Shown: positions 16,397 to 25,744, counted from the stretch's first letter. The stretch: 64,000 nucleotides of DNA from an uncultured Ruegeria sp. (GCF_947504215.1 NZ_CANNGO010000008.1:62001-126000); one strand, 5' to 3'. Numbers and translations: made by a program. Notes: a model not told the origin generated them from the letters alone.

Positions 16397-16813
16397 ATGA
16401 TTGCCTACGTCACCGTCGGTGCTGATGACATCGCTCGCGCGAAACTGTTTTACTCTGCGTTCCTGCCAGCCCTTAATTACGAGCTGGAGGAGGGTCCTGA
16501 GGGCCTTAGCTATGCGCTGCCCGTTGAACCGGGTCAGTCCGTCGCGCCGCCTGAACTCTACGTCAAACCAACCTTCGATGGCCGTCCGGCCTCGGCTGGG
16601 AACGGGGCGATGGTCGCGTTCGAGGCGCGCAGTCAAAAGCAGGTTCGTGATCTTCATTCCGCCGCGCTTGCCGCAGGCGGTTCCGACGAGGGACAGCCGG
16701 GCTTCCGCGCCTTGTATGGGCCTAACTTTTATGTTGGCTACCTTCGCGACCCTCAAGGTAACAAGATCGCGCTCTTCTCCAGCGACCCGAACGAACCCGG
16801 ACGAGACGATTAA
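16397..16813 (+). CDS. VOC (glyoxalase/bleomycin resistance) family protein
   Basis: 138 residues from an ATG at 16397 preceded by GAAAGGAG. The paired VOC repeats are seen: MIAYVTVGADDIARAKLFYSAFL at the N-terminus and NFYVGYLRDPQGNKIALF near the C-terminus. VOC proteins are small metal-dependent dioxygenases, isomerases or lyases, or resistance proteins. Stands alone between the asd terminator and a 243-bp gap (16814-17056) in which I see nothing. No specific function is assigned. Confidence 0.82.
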   Translation: MIAYVTVGADDIARAKLFYSAFLPALNYELEEGPEGLSYALPVEPGQSVAPPELYVKPTFDGRPASAGNGAMVAFEARSQKQVRDLHSAALAAGGSDEGQPGFRALYGPNFYVGYLRDPQGNKIALFSSDPNEPGRDD

Positions 16814-17056
16814 CGCAGATTACCTGGGCGGCGAAAGCGCGATGGTCACATGCCAGACATCCGGGCCACGCAGCAAAGGTTCGTTCACGTAGTGTGACCT
16901 AACTTTCTTGTTTTGCGCCACCGCAATCCTTGCTCCAAAGCAATGCAGTGGTTGAAGGTTTTCTATCTCGGGACAGAAGCAATTTGCAGCGTTGCAGAGG
17001 AACGGTAAAATGGGCATACGCAAGACATCCCATACTTCTTAGAAAATCGCGTCCGG

Positions 17057-17593
17057 TCACCCCTGCCCTTCGACCAACACCTTCAGATTATCCAGCCCAC
17101 GCTCATAATCGCCACCAACCCATTTATCCATCATCAACCCCATCCAGCGTGACATCGGGTTCAAGCCCAGATCGGATTCGAAGCCCCAGGTTACCTGCGT
17201 CTCGGATCCTTCGGGCTGCAAAACGAACGACGCCTCGGCCGCCCCCATCGGGCCGAAATCCAGTGCGGTTTTTACTCGCTGGTTTTCGACACTCTCCATG
17301 ATCTCTTGTGATCCCGTGCCAACCTGGGGATGATCCGAACTCCAGTTCAGAATATTGCCGACCCCGGCATCCGGTCCGCTATAAGACAGCTTGGTTTCTG
17401 GATCGCGTGACAGCCAGGGTGACCACTTCTCCGTCTCTTGCATCGAGTTCACGTAGGGAAAGATCACTTCGGGCGGTGCATCGATGGTGATGCTGCGCGA
17501 AACCTCGGCCTTGCCCGGTAGCAGATAAGACACCCCGACCAAGACCAGAACGATAACAAGCAGGGTGATGAGAAGTCGCTTAATCAATCTCAT
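17057..17593 (-). CDS. SRPBCC family protein with N-terminal membrane anchor
   Basis: 178 residues from the ATG at 17593. One hydrophobic segment at about residues 5-25 (RLLITLLVIVLVLVGVSYLL) anchors it, followed by the START/SRPBCC fold: VSRSITIDAPPEVIFPYV, then EKWSPW and VTWGFESDL. These domains bind hydrophobic ligands in a helix-grip cavity. It probably faces the periplasm. It lies 104 bp downstream of the carbonic anhydrase gene on the same strand, perhaps co-transcribed. Ligand unknown. Confidence 0.8.
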   Translation of the reverse strand: MRLIKRLLITLLVIVLVLVGVSYLLPGKAEVSRSITIDAPPEVIFPYVNSMQETEKWSPWLSRDPETKLSYSGPDAGVGNILNWSSDHPQVGTGSQEIMESVENQRVKTALDFGPMGAAEASFVLQPEGSETQVTWGFESDLGLNPMSRWMGLMMDKWVGGDYERGLDNLKVLVEGQG

Positions 17594-17697
17594 GATATGA
17601 TCCGATTCTAGTGCAGTTCCTGCAATCATACCAAAAAAGTGACGCGAAATCAGAGGTCTGATCCGCGTCACTAGAGCTCGGGCATGTTTGCGCCTAA

Positions 17698-18348
17698 TCA
17701 GACCGCGACAAATTTCTTGTGCAGCGGATCGTAGCATTGCAACCCGCCCTCACCGATATCGGTCCAGAGCCCGTGCAGGCTGAGCGCACCATCTTCGACA
17801 GCAGAAGATACAAACGGAAAGGTCATCAGGTTTTCCAGCGAAGCGACGACAGCCTGGCGTTCAAGCTGCCTGGCTTGTTCGACGCCGTCTTCTACATCAG
17901 CGACCAAATCGTATTTCGGCTTCAGGATATCCATCCAGCGGCCAACAAAGCTTTCCTTGGCTTCCAGCTGTGGCGCCTGGCCCTTGCACATGTCGATACA
18001 GCCTTGGACACCACCGCATTGGGAATGGCCCAGAACGATAAGATGCGCGACTTTCAGCGCGGTCACCGCGTATTCGATTGCCGCACTGGTCCCGTGGTGA
18101 TCGCCATCCGGCGCGTAAGGCGGGACCAGATTGGCAATGTTGCGGTGAATGAAAAACTCGCCCTGATCTGCGCCAAAGATCGAGGTGACATGCACCCGGC
18201 TGTCACAACAAGAGACCACCATTGCGCGGGGGCGTTGTCCTTCATCCGCCAGACGCCGATACCAGACCTGATTTTCGGAATATGTGGTGGCCTTCCAGCC
18301 ATGGTACCGTTTGACCAGATAGGTCGGCAGAGGTTTGGCAAAGTCCAT
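17698..18348 (-). CDS. Beta-class carbonic anhydrase
   Basis: 216 residues. Interconverts CO2 and bicarbonate in the cytoplasm. The zinc ligands are visible as C47 in CCDSR and H108/C111 in GHSQCGG, with the D49-R51 dyad. The C-terminus ends LHGLWTDIGEGGLQCYDP, as usual for the bacterial type. AGGGACA precedes the ATG. It is divergent from the Hpt-like gene. Confidence 0.93.
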   Translation of the reverse strand: MDFAKPLPTYLVKRYHGWKATTYSENQVWYRRLADEGQRPRAMVVSCCDSRVHVTSIFGADQGEFFIHRNIANLVPPYAPDGDHHGTSAAIEYAVTALKVAHLIVLGHSQCGGVQGCIDMCKGQAPQLEAKESFVGRWMDILKPKYDLVADVEDGVEQARQLERQAVVASLENLMTFPFVSSAVEDGALSLHGLWTDIGEGGLQCYDPLHKKFVAV

Positions 18349-18492
18349 TGCAGTGTCCCTGTTTTTGTCGCTGCCGGATGCTCTAAACCGAATTCAACGA
18401 AAATTCGAGCCATTATCCGGCTTCACTGCAAGGTTTTGCAAAGGAAATTATCGCCAATATCGAACCCGCGCCGTGGGGGCGTAGAAACTGGG

Positions 18493-18882
18493 GTGAATGT
18501 GGTGGATAAGATTATCACACTTGAACACAAGGAATCCGTGCGCGTCGATCCGGATCGGCTGAGCGGTCTTTACCGGCAACTGGGCGACAAGAACGCATTG
18601 GACGTGCTGTGCCGCACTATCGAAGAACTTGCGGTTCGGCTATCAAATTGCGAACGCTTCTGGCGACGCCGTGACTGGGCCGGGCTGCGCAAATGCGCCA
18701 AATCGCTGGTCGCAATTTCAGAACAGATCGGCATGATGGCGCTGGCCCGGGTTGCAGGCGACGTGGCCCGTTCGGTTGATGCAGGGGATGCGGTCGCTGC
18801 AGGCGCGACGCTGGGCCGGTTGATCCGGGTGGGCGAACGGTCGCTGACAGCCATCTGGGATCAGCAAGACCTTTCCGTCTGA
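18493..18882 (+). CDS. Small degenerate Hpt-like protein
   Basis: About 129 residues; GTG codons at 18493, 18499 and 18502 are candidate starts, with GGGG just ahead of the last two. The frame continues upstream only as the antisense of the carbonic anhydrase gene. The helical core CERFWRRRDWAGLRKCAKSLVAISEQIGMMAL resembles a histidine phosphotransfer four-helix bundle, but the position of the phospho-histidine (AHSLKG in typical Hpt) appears as AKSLVA. It may bind a kinase or regulator without phosphotransfer. The fold is inference. Confidence 0.6.
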   Translation: MNVVDKIITLEHKESVRVDPDRLSGLYRQLGDKNALDVLCRTIEELAVRLSNCERFWRRRDWAGLRKCAKSLVAISEQIGMMALARVAGDVARSVDAGDAVAAGATLGRLIRVGERSLTAIWDQQDLSV

Positions 18883-18945
18883 CGGGGGTTGCAGGTGGAT
18901 CAAGGGTGACTAGTCTGGGCGCGGATTGAACCAACCGAGACGCCC

Positions 18946-20328
18946 ATGACCCTGTCCTTTGTCCCGCCTACTGACCTTTCGATGCCGCTGCACGTGATTG
19001 CGCAGCCTGATCTGGAGGGCTGGCTGCAGAACCAGCCGGAGTCGGTGCAATCATGGATTGCAGCAAACGGATTTACCGGCGCGATGGGCCAGGTTCTACT
19101 TGTGCCGGGTGCAGATGGTGCAGCCGAAATGGCCCTGGCCGGATATGGGTCCGAGGCAAAGCGAGCGCGCAAACGCTTTCCCCTGGCCGCGGCGGCCGAA
19201 GCCCTGCCAGAAGGTACCTATCACATTGCATCCGGTGTATCCGAGGATCAGTTGGAAACAGAGTGCCTTGGATGGCTGATGACCGGTTACGCCTTTGATC
19301 GCTATGCCACCCAATCCGCCAGCACAGCGGGTTTGGTTGCCCCGGAGGGCATTGACGCCAGACGGATCGAAACACTCGCCAACGCTGAAGCTTTGACGCG
19401 TGATCTGATCAATACGCCTGCATCGGATATGGGTCCGGATCAATTGCAAGTGGCGGTCGAGGCCCTGGCGGACGAGTTTGGTGCAACCTGTAATGTGATC
19501 CGTGGCCAAGCGCTGTTGGACCAGAATTTCCCGATGATTCATGCAGTGGGGCGTTCGGCGACTCAGGCACCACGCTTGATCGACATGTGCTGGGGTGCCA
19601 GCGGACCGAAGTTGACGCTAGTGGGCAAAGGTGTGTGTTTCGACACGGGTGGTTTGAACCTGAAACCAGGTGCGTCGATGGGCCTGATGAAAAAGGACAT
19701 GGGCGGTGCAGCCAACGTGCTGGGTCTGGCTCGCATGATCATGGCGCTAGAGCTGCCTTTGCAATTGCGGGTACTGATCCCCGCCGTCGAAAACTCGGTG
19801 GCGGGTGATGCATTCCGGCCGGGGGATATTCTGACCTCTCGCAAGGGCTTGACGGTCGAAATCAACAACACCGATGCCGAAGGGCGTCTGGTGTTGGCCG
19901 ATGCGCTGACCCTGGCTGATGAAGGGCAAACCGATCTGGTGATCTCGATGGCGACCCTGACAGGCGCAGCGCGTGTCGCGGTCGGCCCCGATCTGGCGCC
20001 GTTTTATACCGATGATGACGCGGTTGCGGGGGCGTTGTCCCAGGCCGGCACACCGGCTGCCGATCCGGTCTGGCGGATGCCGTTTCACCATCCTTACGAG
20101 GCGATGATCGAGCCCGGGATTGCCGATCTGGACAATGCTCCGTCGGGCGGGTTTGCTGGCTCGATCACCGCGGCGCTGTTTTTGCGCCGGTTTGCCGGAG
20201 ACAGCCGCTATATGCATTTCGACATCTACGCGTGGCAACCCAGCAAAGCGCCCGGGCGCAGCAAGGGTGGGCTGGGTCAAGGCCCGCGCGCAATACTGAC
20301 GGCATTGCCCGAGATCTTAGGCTTGTGA
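18946..20328 (+). CDS. M17 leucyl aminopeptidase
   Basis: 460 residues. A dinuclear-zinc exopeptidase removing N-terminal amino acids in the cytoplasm. The M17 signature NTDAEGRLVL is at residues 308-317, with the catalytic arginine R314, and the metal/catalytic lysine K228 lies in VGKGVCFDTGG. The length is a little short of E. coli PepA (503), mainly in the N-terminal domain. The stop overlaps the next start by four bases (GTGA), coupling it to the cell wall hydrolase. Confidence 0.93.
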   Translation: MTLSFVPPTDLSMPLHVIAQPDLEGWLQNQPESVQSWIAANGFTGAMGQVLLVPGADGAAEMALAGYGSEAKRARKRFPLAAAAEALPEGTYHIASGVSEDQLETECLGWLMTGYAFDRYATQSASTAGLVAPEGIDARRIETLANAEALTRDLINTPASDMGPDQLQVAVEALADEFGATCNVIRGQALLDQNFPMIHAVGRSATQAPRLIDMCWGASGPKLTLVGKGVCFDTGGLNLKPGASMGLMKKDMGGAANVLGLARMIMALELPLQLRVLIPAVENSVAGDAFRPGDILTSRKGLTVEINNTDAEGRLVLADALTLADEGQTDLVISMATLTGAARVAVGPDLAPFYTDDDAVAGALSQAGTPAADPVWRMPFHHPYEAMIEPGIADLDNAPSGGFAGSITAALFLRRFAGDSRYMHFDIYAWQPSKAPGRSKGGLGQGPRAILTALPEILGL

Positions 20329-21062
20329 CCGCTCGGCGCATCATACAACCAGTCGTAGACTTGCAGCGAAGGCCAGACGGTCCACGTGATCGTCAGTTGC
20401 TGTATGGCGATACAGTAAAGGTAGCCGAGCGCATAAGCGGCTGGAGCCGGGTCACGTCGGACAAAGACTCATATACCGGCTGGGTTGCCTCAGAACATCT
20501 GGGGTCAACGCTGTCAGAGTCCCATCGTATCACCGTACCCGCGACGCATGCTTACGAGCGGGCTGATATGAAAAGCCGCGATCTGACCTCCCTGAGTTAC
20601 GGCAGCAAAGTAAAGATGTTGTCGGAACAGAACGGATTTCTGGAAACTGAATTGGGGTTTATCCCCTCAGTTCACTGCGCGCCGATCACGGAAAAAGCAG
20701 TCGATCCCGTCGCTGTCGCCGAACTGTTTCTTGGCACGCCTTACTTGTGGGGAGGAAATAGCCGATTCGGGTTGGATTGTTCCGGGCTGGTGCAGGTTGG
20801 TTTGCTGGCCTGCGGCATCGCCTGCCCCGGTGATAGCGGTGAACAGGAACGTGTATTGGGCGCATCGGTACCAGATGACACACCCGCCAAACGCGGTGAT
20901 CTGTTGTTCTGGAAAGGACATGTGGCCTGGGTGTCCGGACCCAACATGTTGGTACACGCCAACGCCCATCATATGGCGGTCGCGTTTGAACCGATGGATC
21001 AGGCCATTGCCAGAATTCAGGCACAAGGCGACGGTCCGGTGACCGCGCATAAACGGCTTTAG
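20325..21062 (+). CDS. NlpC/P60 family hydrolase with SH3-like domains
   Basis: 245 residues from a GTG at 20325, overlapping the peptidase stop. Residues 1-120 contain two bacterial SH3-like repeats (LLYGDTVKVAERISGWSRV, TGWVASEHLG, LSYGSKVKMLSEQNGFLE). Residues 125-235 are the NlpC/P60 cysteine peptidase, with C152 in LDCSGLVQ, H199 in KGHVAWV and H211 following. Such enzymes cut gamma-D-Glu-DAP bonds. No signal peptide is seen, so a cytoplasmic role on recycled muropeptides fits the peptidase neighbour. It ends by converging with DUF2794 (four-base overlap). Confidence 0.9.
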   Translation: MTARRIIQPVVDLQRRPDGPRDRQLLYGDTVKVAERISGWSRVTSDKDSYTGWVASEHLGSTLSESHRITVPATHAYERADMKSRDLTSLSYGSKVKMLSEQNGFLETELGFIPSVHCAPITEKAVDPVAVAELFLGTPYLWGGNSRFGLDCSGLVQVGLLACGIACPGDSGEQERVLGASVPDDTPAKRGDLLFWKGHVAWVSGPNMLVHANAHHMAVAFEPMDQAIARIQAQGDGPVTAHKRL

Positions 21063-21409
21063 TCCGTACTGACAGACCGGATCAGTTTACGCTCTAACAC
21101 CCGCAGAACGGTCCGCAGATCATGCCCGCGTTTCAGGATGCGACCATCCATCCCAACAACTGAATACATCCCTTGTTTGGATCGCAGGCGCGGATCTTTC
21201 TCGACCCGGTAAATCGGATGTTCCGCAGTGCGCCGGAAGATCGAGAAAATCGCCATGTCACGCAGGTTTGAAATACCATAGTCCCGCCATTCTCCGGCGG
21301 CGACCATGCGGCCATATACCGATAGAATCTGAGACATCTCTCGCCGGTCAAAGGCCACCGGCATCTGCGCCGGGTTTGCAGAGAACCGGCTGGGAGGCTG
21401 CATATTCAT
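21059..21409 (-). CDS. DUF2794 family protein
   Basis: 116 residues from the ATG at 21409; a longer in-frame start at 21496 would overlap the upstream permease gene. The core REMSQILSVYGRMVAAGEWRDYGI, then AIFSIFRRTAEHPIYRVEK and SVVGMDGRILKRGHDL, matches the alphaproteobacterial DUF2794. No function is established. Overlaps the NlpC/P60 gene by four bases at convergent ends. Confidence 0.8.
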   Translation of the reverse strand: MNMQPPSRFSANPAQMPVAFDRREMSQILSVYGRMVAAGEWRDYGISNLRDMAIFSIFRRTAEHPIYRVEKDPRLRSKQGMYSVVGMDGRILKRGHDLRTVLRVLERKLIRSVSTD

Positions 21410-21482
21410 ACCCGCAGCCTTGCCGGAAAATGCGATTGAATCAAGCCCGATAGGCGAGGCCGCACCAATTCGATTGAAGGTG

Positions 21483-23147
21483 TTACCGGCGACCAACCTG
21501 GCGACAAATCAGAATCACAGGCAGCAGCCCGACTGCCAGAATGACCAGTGACGGCACCGCAGCGCCTTCCAAGCGCTCATCAGACGCCAGTCGGTAGGCC
21601 TGTACCGCGAGCGTATCAAAGTTGAACGGGCGCATGATCAGCGTCGCGGGCAGCTCTTTCATCACATCAACAAATACGATCAGCAGGGCCGTTAGCAGCG
21701 AAGGGGTGAGAATGGGTAAATGCACGCGGCGCAAAGTGCCCAGCGGCGATTGCCCCAATGATCGCGCCGCCGCATCCATATTCGCGTGAACGGTAGTTTG
21801 GCCGCCTTCATAGGCGCTGAGTGCGGCCGCGAGAAAGCGCACCATATAGGCCGCGACCAACAGCCAGATCGATCCGGTAACCAGCAATCCGGTCGACACA
21901 TCAAACGTGCCGCGCATCCAGGCATCCAGCGCGTTGTCGAACCCGGCAAAGGGAACGATCAGGCCCACGGCAATAACTCCGCCGGGCACGGCATAGCCGA
22001 GGCGTGCAATATAGGCGGCCGCCGAAGATACGCGCCCTGGTCTGAGGCGTTGAAAAAACCCGATGCAGATGGCCGCAGAAACCGTAACGATGGCCGCGGT
22101 GCCTGCCAAAATCAAAGAGTTCCGGATGAAGCCCAGATAGCGTTGCGACAACAGGTTTTGTTCCGAATGCAGACCCATTTCGACCAACACAATCACCGGC
22201 AGAAGAAACCCGAACAAAACCGGAATGGCGCAGAGCGTAAACGCCCCAACCGCACGCCAACCCGTCAGTTGAACCGCCGGCTGTGCCACGTGTTGTTTAC
22301 CTGCATGATAGTATTTTGCCTTGCCGCGCTGGCTGCGCTCAGCAACGGCCATGATTAGTGCAAATGCCAGCAGCCCCAGCGCTAGCTGCGCCGCCGCGGC
22401 GCGATCCGCCATTGAAAACCAACTGGTATAGATCCCGGTGGCAAAGGTCTGAACACCGAAATAAGACACTGTGCCGAAATCAGCGATAGTTTCCATCACC
22501 GCCAACAGCACACCCCCCGCAATCGCCGGACGCGCCATGGGCAGTGAGATGCGCTTGAACGCCAGCCACGGGTTGTTGCCCAGCGCTCGTGCCGCCAAAA
22601 ACGCTGTGGCGCTTTGCTGCAGGAACGCAGCGCGGGCCAGCAGGTAGACATAGGGGTAGAGCACAAGGATCAGCATCACAGCCGCGCCCTCGGTCGAGCG
22701 GATCTCGGGGAACCAATAGTCGCGCGGGCCCCATCCGGTGATATCCCGCAGGGTCGATTGAACGATGCCAGGGTGATCCAGAATAAAGGTGTAGGCATAC
22801 GCCAGAACGTAAGCTGGAAAGGCCAACGGCAGGATCAAAACAATTTCAAGAAACCGAACACCAGGGAAACGTGTCATCGTCACCAGCCAAGCGGCACCGG
22901 TCCCGATACAGAAGGTGCCCGCCGCCACCAATGCCACAAGGATCAGCGTGGTCGCGGTATAGCGAGGCAGCACAGTTTGCATCAGATGCGAGATCGTGTC
23001 TGTTCCACCGGTCAACGCCGCCAGAACCACAGCCACCATCGGCAACAGGCAAACTGCAGCCACGCAATAAGAGCCCCCAGCCAAAAGCCGGGTACCCCGT
23101 GCGCCGCGATTGCGTGATCCGTTTTGTGAGTATTCGATCTGGGCCAT
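21483..23147 (-). CDS. Iron(III)-type ABC transporter permease (FbpB-like)
   Basis: 554 residues. A fused double permease of the FbpB/SfuB type, with about twelve membrane segments and two EAA-like loops: AARALGNNPWLAFKRISLPMARPAI and AARSLGQSPLGTLRRVHLPILTPSL. It should form both halves of the inner-membrane channel for a ferric-ion importer. The matching ATPase and binding protein are not adjacent: downstream is DUF2794 and upstream is a YciI-like gene, so they must lie elsewhere. ATG at 23147. Confidence 0.9.
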   Translation of the reverse strand: MAQIEYSQNGSRNRGARGTRLLAGGSYCVAAVCLLPMVAVVLAALTGGTDTISHLMQTVLPRYTATTLILVALVAAGTFCIGTGAAWLVTMTRFPGVRFLEIVLILPLAFPAYVLAYAYTFILDHPGIVQSTLRDITGWGPRDYWFPEIRSTEGAAVMLILVLYPYVYLLARAAFLQQSATAFLAARALGNNPWLAFKRISLPMARPAIAGGVLLAVMETIADFGTVSYFGVQTFATGIYTSWFSMADRAAAAQLALGLLAFALIMAVAERSQRGKAKYYHAGKQHVAQPAVQLTGWRAVGAFTLCAIPVLFGFLLPVIVLVEMGLHSEQNLLSQRYLGFIRNSLILAGTAAIVTVSAAICIGFFQRLRPGRVSSAAAYIARLGYAVPGGVIAVGLIVPFAGFDNALDAWMRGTFDVSTGLLVTGSIWLLVAAYMVRFLAAALSAYEGGQTTVHANMDAAARSLGQSPLGTLRRVHLPILTPSLLTALLIVFVDVMKELPATLIMRPFNFDTLAVQAYRLASDERLEGAAVPSLVILAVGLLPVILICRQVGRR

Positions 23148-23227
23148 TCGTCCTGTTTGTATTGGCGCGCCTCATGCGCCCTGCCTTAATCGACCAATTT
23201 CGTCGGAATTTCCAGCGCCAAAGCGTC

Positions 23228-23539
23228 TCAGGCCAGGTCACGCGGGCGCAGCAATGACAGGTTCTCGAAAACGACCTTCCAGTGCAGAATGTCATAAGAT
23301 GCACGCAGACCAGTGGGCCAAAACGGGTCTTGGTGTATCAGTTGATCGATCTCTGCCAGATCGCTGTCACCCACCAGCCAGATGCCGCCGGCGCCAGCCC
23401 CAGTGCTATCGAACAGAGGCCCTGCGGCAGCGATTTTGTCTTCATGCGCCTTTAAGAAGTTCAGGTGTTCAGCCATGTGGTCGCGACGAATGTCGGGATC
23501 GGCGTGGGGGTTGTCTTTAAAAAGGATAATATGTGCCAT
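23228..23539 (-). CDS. YciI-like protein
   Basis: 103 residues from the ATG at 23539, which has a very strong GGAGGAGA site. The N-terminus MAHIILFKDNPHADPDIRRDHM and the later GSIWLV-like segment GAGGIWLVGDSDLAE fit the YciI family, a ferredoxin-like fold with no firmly known reaction. The histidine/aspartate pair typical of YciI proteins is present (H42-type and D64-type residues not verified). It is 80 bp upstream of the iron permease on the same strand. Confidence 0.75.
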   Translation of the reverse strand: MAHIILFKDNPHADPDIRRDHMAEHLNFLKAHEDKIAAAGPLFDSTGAGAGGIWLVGDSDLAEIDQLIHQDPFWPTGLRASYDILHWKVVFENLSLLRPRDLA

Positions 23540-23623
23540 GCGTCTCCTCCGTTTGGATGTAGGCACATTGAACCCGCATAGATGCTGATTGAATGCGGAA
23601 CTTGTCCGACTTAACCTGCAGAA

Positions 23624-24517
23624 ATGCCGGACATGAACTGGGACGACCTTCGATATCTGATTGCGCTAAACCGCCGGGGCAGCTTTGCCGCAGCTTCGGC
23701 AGAACTGGGCCAAGATGAAACAACAGTTGCGCGCCGGGTTCGCAGGTTGGAACATGCCCTTTCGGCTCAACTATTGTTTCGAGATGCAGTTGGAAAACAA
23801 CGGCTTACCGAGTTGGCTGAAAAGCTGGTTGCCCATGCCCTGCATATGGAAACGGAAACCCGGCATATGGCAGAGCTGGCTGGTATGGATCAACGCAGCC
23901 TGGCTGGCACTGTTCGGGTAACGGCTGTTCCTGTTGTCGTCGACCGGATATTGGTGCCCGCTTTTCTCGGATTTCAGAAATGCTATCCTGACATAACGTT
24001 GGAACTGGTGCCCGAAGGCAGAAACCTAAGCCTCACCTGTCGAGAGGCGGATCTGGCGTTGCGATTGGGTCCGCCCAAAACAGGGGGGTCTGATACCCTC
24101 GCGCGGCGTATCGGATGGTTGGAGTTTGGCCTTTACAGATCGTCGATCACAACAACGCCGGGCCAGCCGCCCCAGTGGGTCCTGTACGACACAGCCCATG
24201 CCTATCTGGAGCAGGCGAAATGGATGAGCGCGCAATCTGACCGGCATTCGGTGGCCACCCTACGCGTGGCGGATCTGAATACCGCCATCGAAGCCGTCGC
24301 GAATGGTCTGGGGCAGAGCCTATTACCGATTGCCGCCTGCCAACACGATACCCGTTTGCGCCAAATAGACGCCCTGCCCGTTCCAGACACCCCAAGACGT
24401 CCTGTCTGGTTGCTGTCACACAGGGATCAGAGCCATCTGAAAGCGATTCAGGCGGTGAAGGAATGGTTGTCAAACATCAGCTGGGGCGCGTCAGTGCAGA
24501 TTAAAGATTATTCGTAG
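23624..24517 (+). CDS. LysR-family transcriptional regulator
   Basis: 297 residues. Residues 5-65 are the winged helix-turn-helix (MNWDDLRYLIALNRRGSFAAAS, then LGQDETTVARRVRRLE), followed by the effector-binding half (VVDRILVPAFLGFQKCYPDI). The start may be 23624 or the ATG at 23633. It is divergent from the YciI-like gene, which it could control with the iron permease. Its 3' end overlaps the convergent PaaK-like gene by ten bases. Confidence 0.88.
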   Translation: MPDMNWDDLRYLIALNRRGSFAAASAELGQDETTVARRVRRLEHALSAQLLFRDAVGKQRLTELAEKLVAHALHMETETRHMAELAGMDQRSLAGTVRVTAVPVVVDRILVPAFLGFQKCYPDITLELVPEGRNLSLTCREADLALRLGPPKTGGSDTLARRIGWLEFGLYRSSITTTPGQPPQWVLYDTAHAYLEQAKWMSAQSDRHSVATLRVADLNTAIEAVANGLGQSLLPIAACQHDTRLRQIDALPVPDTPRRPVWLLSHRDQSHLKAIQAVKEWLSNISWGASVQIKDYS

Positions 24518-25725
24518 ACACGCTGATCTTCGATCACAAGCCCATCCTTGGGAAGGCTTCCTGGGGCCACGACCTCGACCGCGCCTTTCAGTTTCAGCAC
24601 TTCGGCCACCGATTTGGCGTAGGCTAGGTCGTTCTCGCACGGGCTTTCAATCTGAACCGTCATCGTATCCATCTCACCCTGACGGGCGGCAATGACGCGG
24701 GCCTTTACGATCTCATCATGCTTGTTGACCAACGCGGCAACCTGTTCCGGGCGCACGAACATGCCCTTGATCTTGGTGGTCTGATCGGCACGCCCCATCC
24801 AGCCCTTGATGCGCATATTGGTGCGTCCACAAGGTGATTGGCCGGGCAGCATCGCCGACAAGTCACCGGTTGCAAACCGGATCAACGGGTAGTCGGGGTT
24901 GAGCGAAGTCACGACAACCTCGCCAACCTCACCCGGGGCCACGGGGGTTCCGGTTCCGGGGGTCACGACTTCGATGATCACATGCTCATCAATGATCATC
25001 CCGTCCATCGCGGCGCTTTCATAGGCGATGTTGCCCAGATCGGCTGTCGCGTAACATTGCAGGCAAGAGATTCCTCGATCGGCATAGTCCTGACGCAGGG
25101 ATGGGAATAGTGCGCCACCGCCAACGGCAGCTTTGGAAAAGTTCAGGGCCACGCCCATGTCATCAGCCTTGTCCAAAATCACCTTCAGGTAATCTGGCGT
25201 TCCCGCGTAAGCCGTGCAGCCAATGTCGCGCGCGGCCGTCACCTGCAGCTCGGTCTGTCCGGTTCCGGCTGGCAAAACAGACGCGCCAACCGCACGGGCG
25301 CCGCTTTCAAAGATCATCCCCGCAGGGGTCAGATGATACCCAAAGCAATTCTGAACAATGTCCGCTGCTCCCACGCCCGAAGCGTGCAAGAAACGCCCCA
25401 TCCGCCACCAGTCATGGTCAGTGCTGCCTGGCTCATAAATCGGCCCGGGTGATTGAAAGACGTGGTGGAAATGTTGCGCCGGTTTCACAGTAAATCCGCC
25501 AAAAGGGGGCCGTTCGGCCTGCGCCCGGCTTAGGTCTGACTTGCGCAAGACAGGCAAGACCGGCAGATCATCCGCGGATCCAACGGCATTTATATCCGCA
25601 TCCGCTAAATGCGCCGCAAAAGCCGGGGCCGAGGTTACGCGCTTAAGCTGCTCGCGCAGCGCTACGGCCTGATCGGAGGTGCGTTCGTCTGCCGAGCGCG
25701 TTTCGAGAGCATCGAAATAAGTCAT
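24508..25725 (-). CDS. PaaK-like phenylacetate-CoA ligase family protein
   Basis: 405 residues. The ATG at 25725 is favoured because GGAGGA lies seven bases upstream; earlier in-frame ATGs at 25731 and 25740 are worse placed. PaaK-type ligases adenylate an aromatic acid and transfer it to CoA. Visible are HVFQSPGPIYEPG in the phosphate-loop position and PLIRFATGDLS with IKGWMGRADQTTKIKGMFVRP, the adenylation-family C-terminus. Last gene of the Liv-type operon, so it may activate the imported acid. Confidence 0.87.
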   Translation of the reverse strand: MTYFDALETRSADERTSDQAVALREQLKRVTSAPAFAAHLADADINAVGSADDLPVLPVLRKSDLSRAQAERPPFGGFTVKPAQHFHHVFQSPGPIYEPGSTDHDWWRMGRFLHASGVGAADIVQNCFGYHLTPAGMIFESGARAVGASVLPAGTGQTELQVTAARDIGCTAYAGTPDYLKVILDKADDMGVALNFSKAAVGGGALFPSLRQDYADRGISCLQCYATADLGNIAYESAAMDGMIIDEHVIIEVVTPGTGTPVAPGEVGEVVVTSLNPDYPLIRFATGDLSAMLPGQSPCGRTNMRIKGWMGRADQTTKIKGMFVRPEQVAALVNKHDEIVKARVIAARQGEMDTMTVQIESPCENDLAYAKSVAEVLKLKGAVEVVAPGSLPKDGLVIEDQRVYE

Positions 25726-25744
25726 CGCCATATCCTCCATTCCC

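Noticed and set aside
16016-16756. 246-codon frame on the minus strand across the end of asd and the VOC gene
   Set aside because: It spans a terminator, covers two real genes on the other strand, and shows no recognised motif.
17719-18492. Upstream extension of the Hpt-like gene
   Set aside because: It is the exact antisense of the carbonic anhydrase gene; only the part after 18493 looks like protein.
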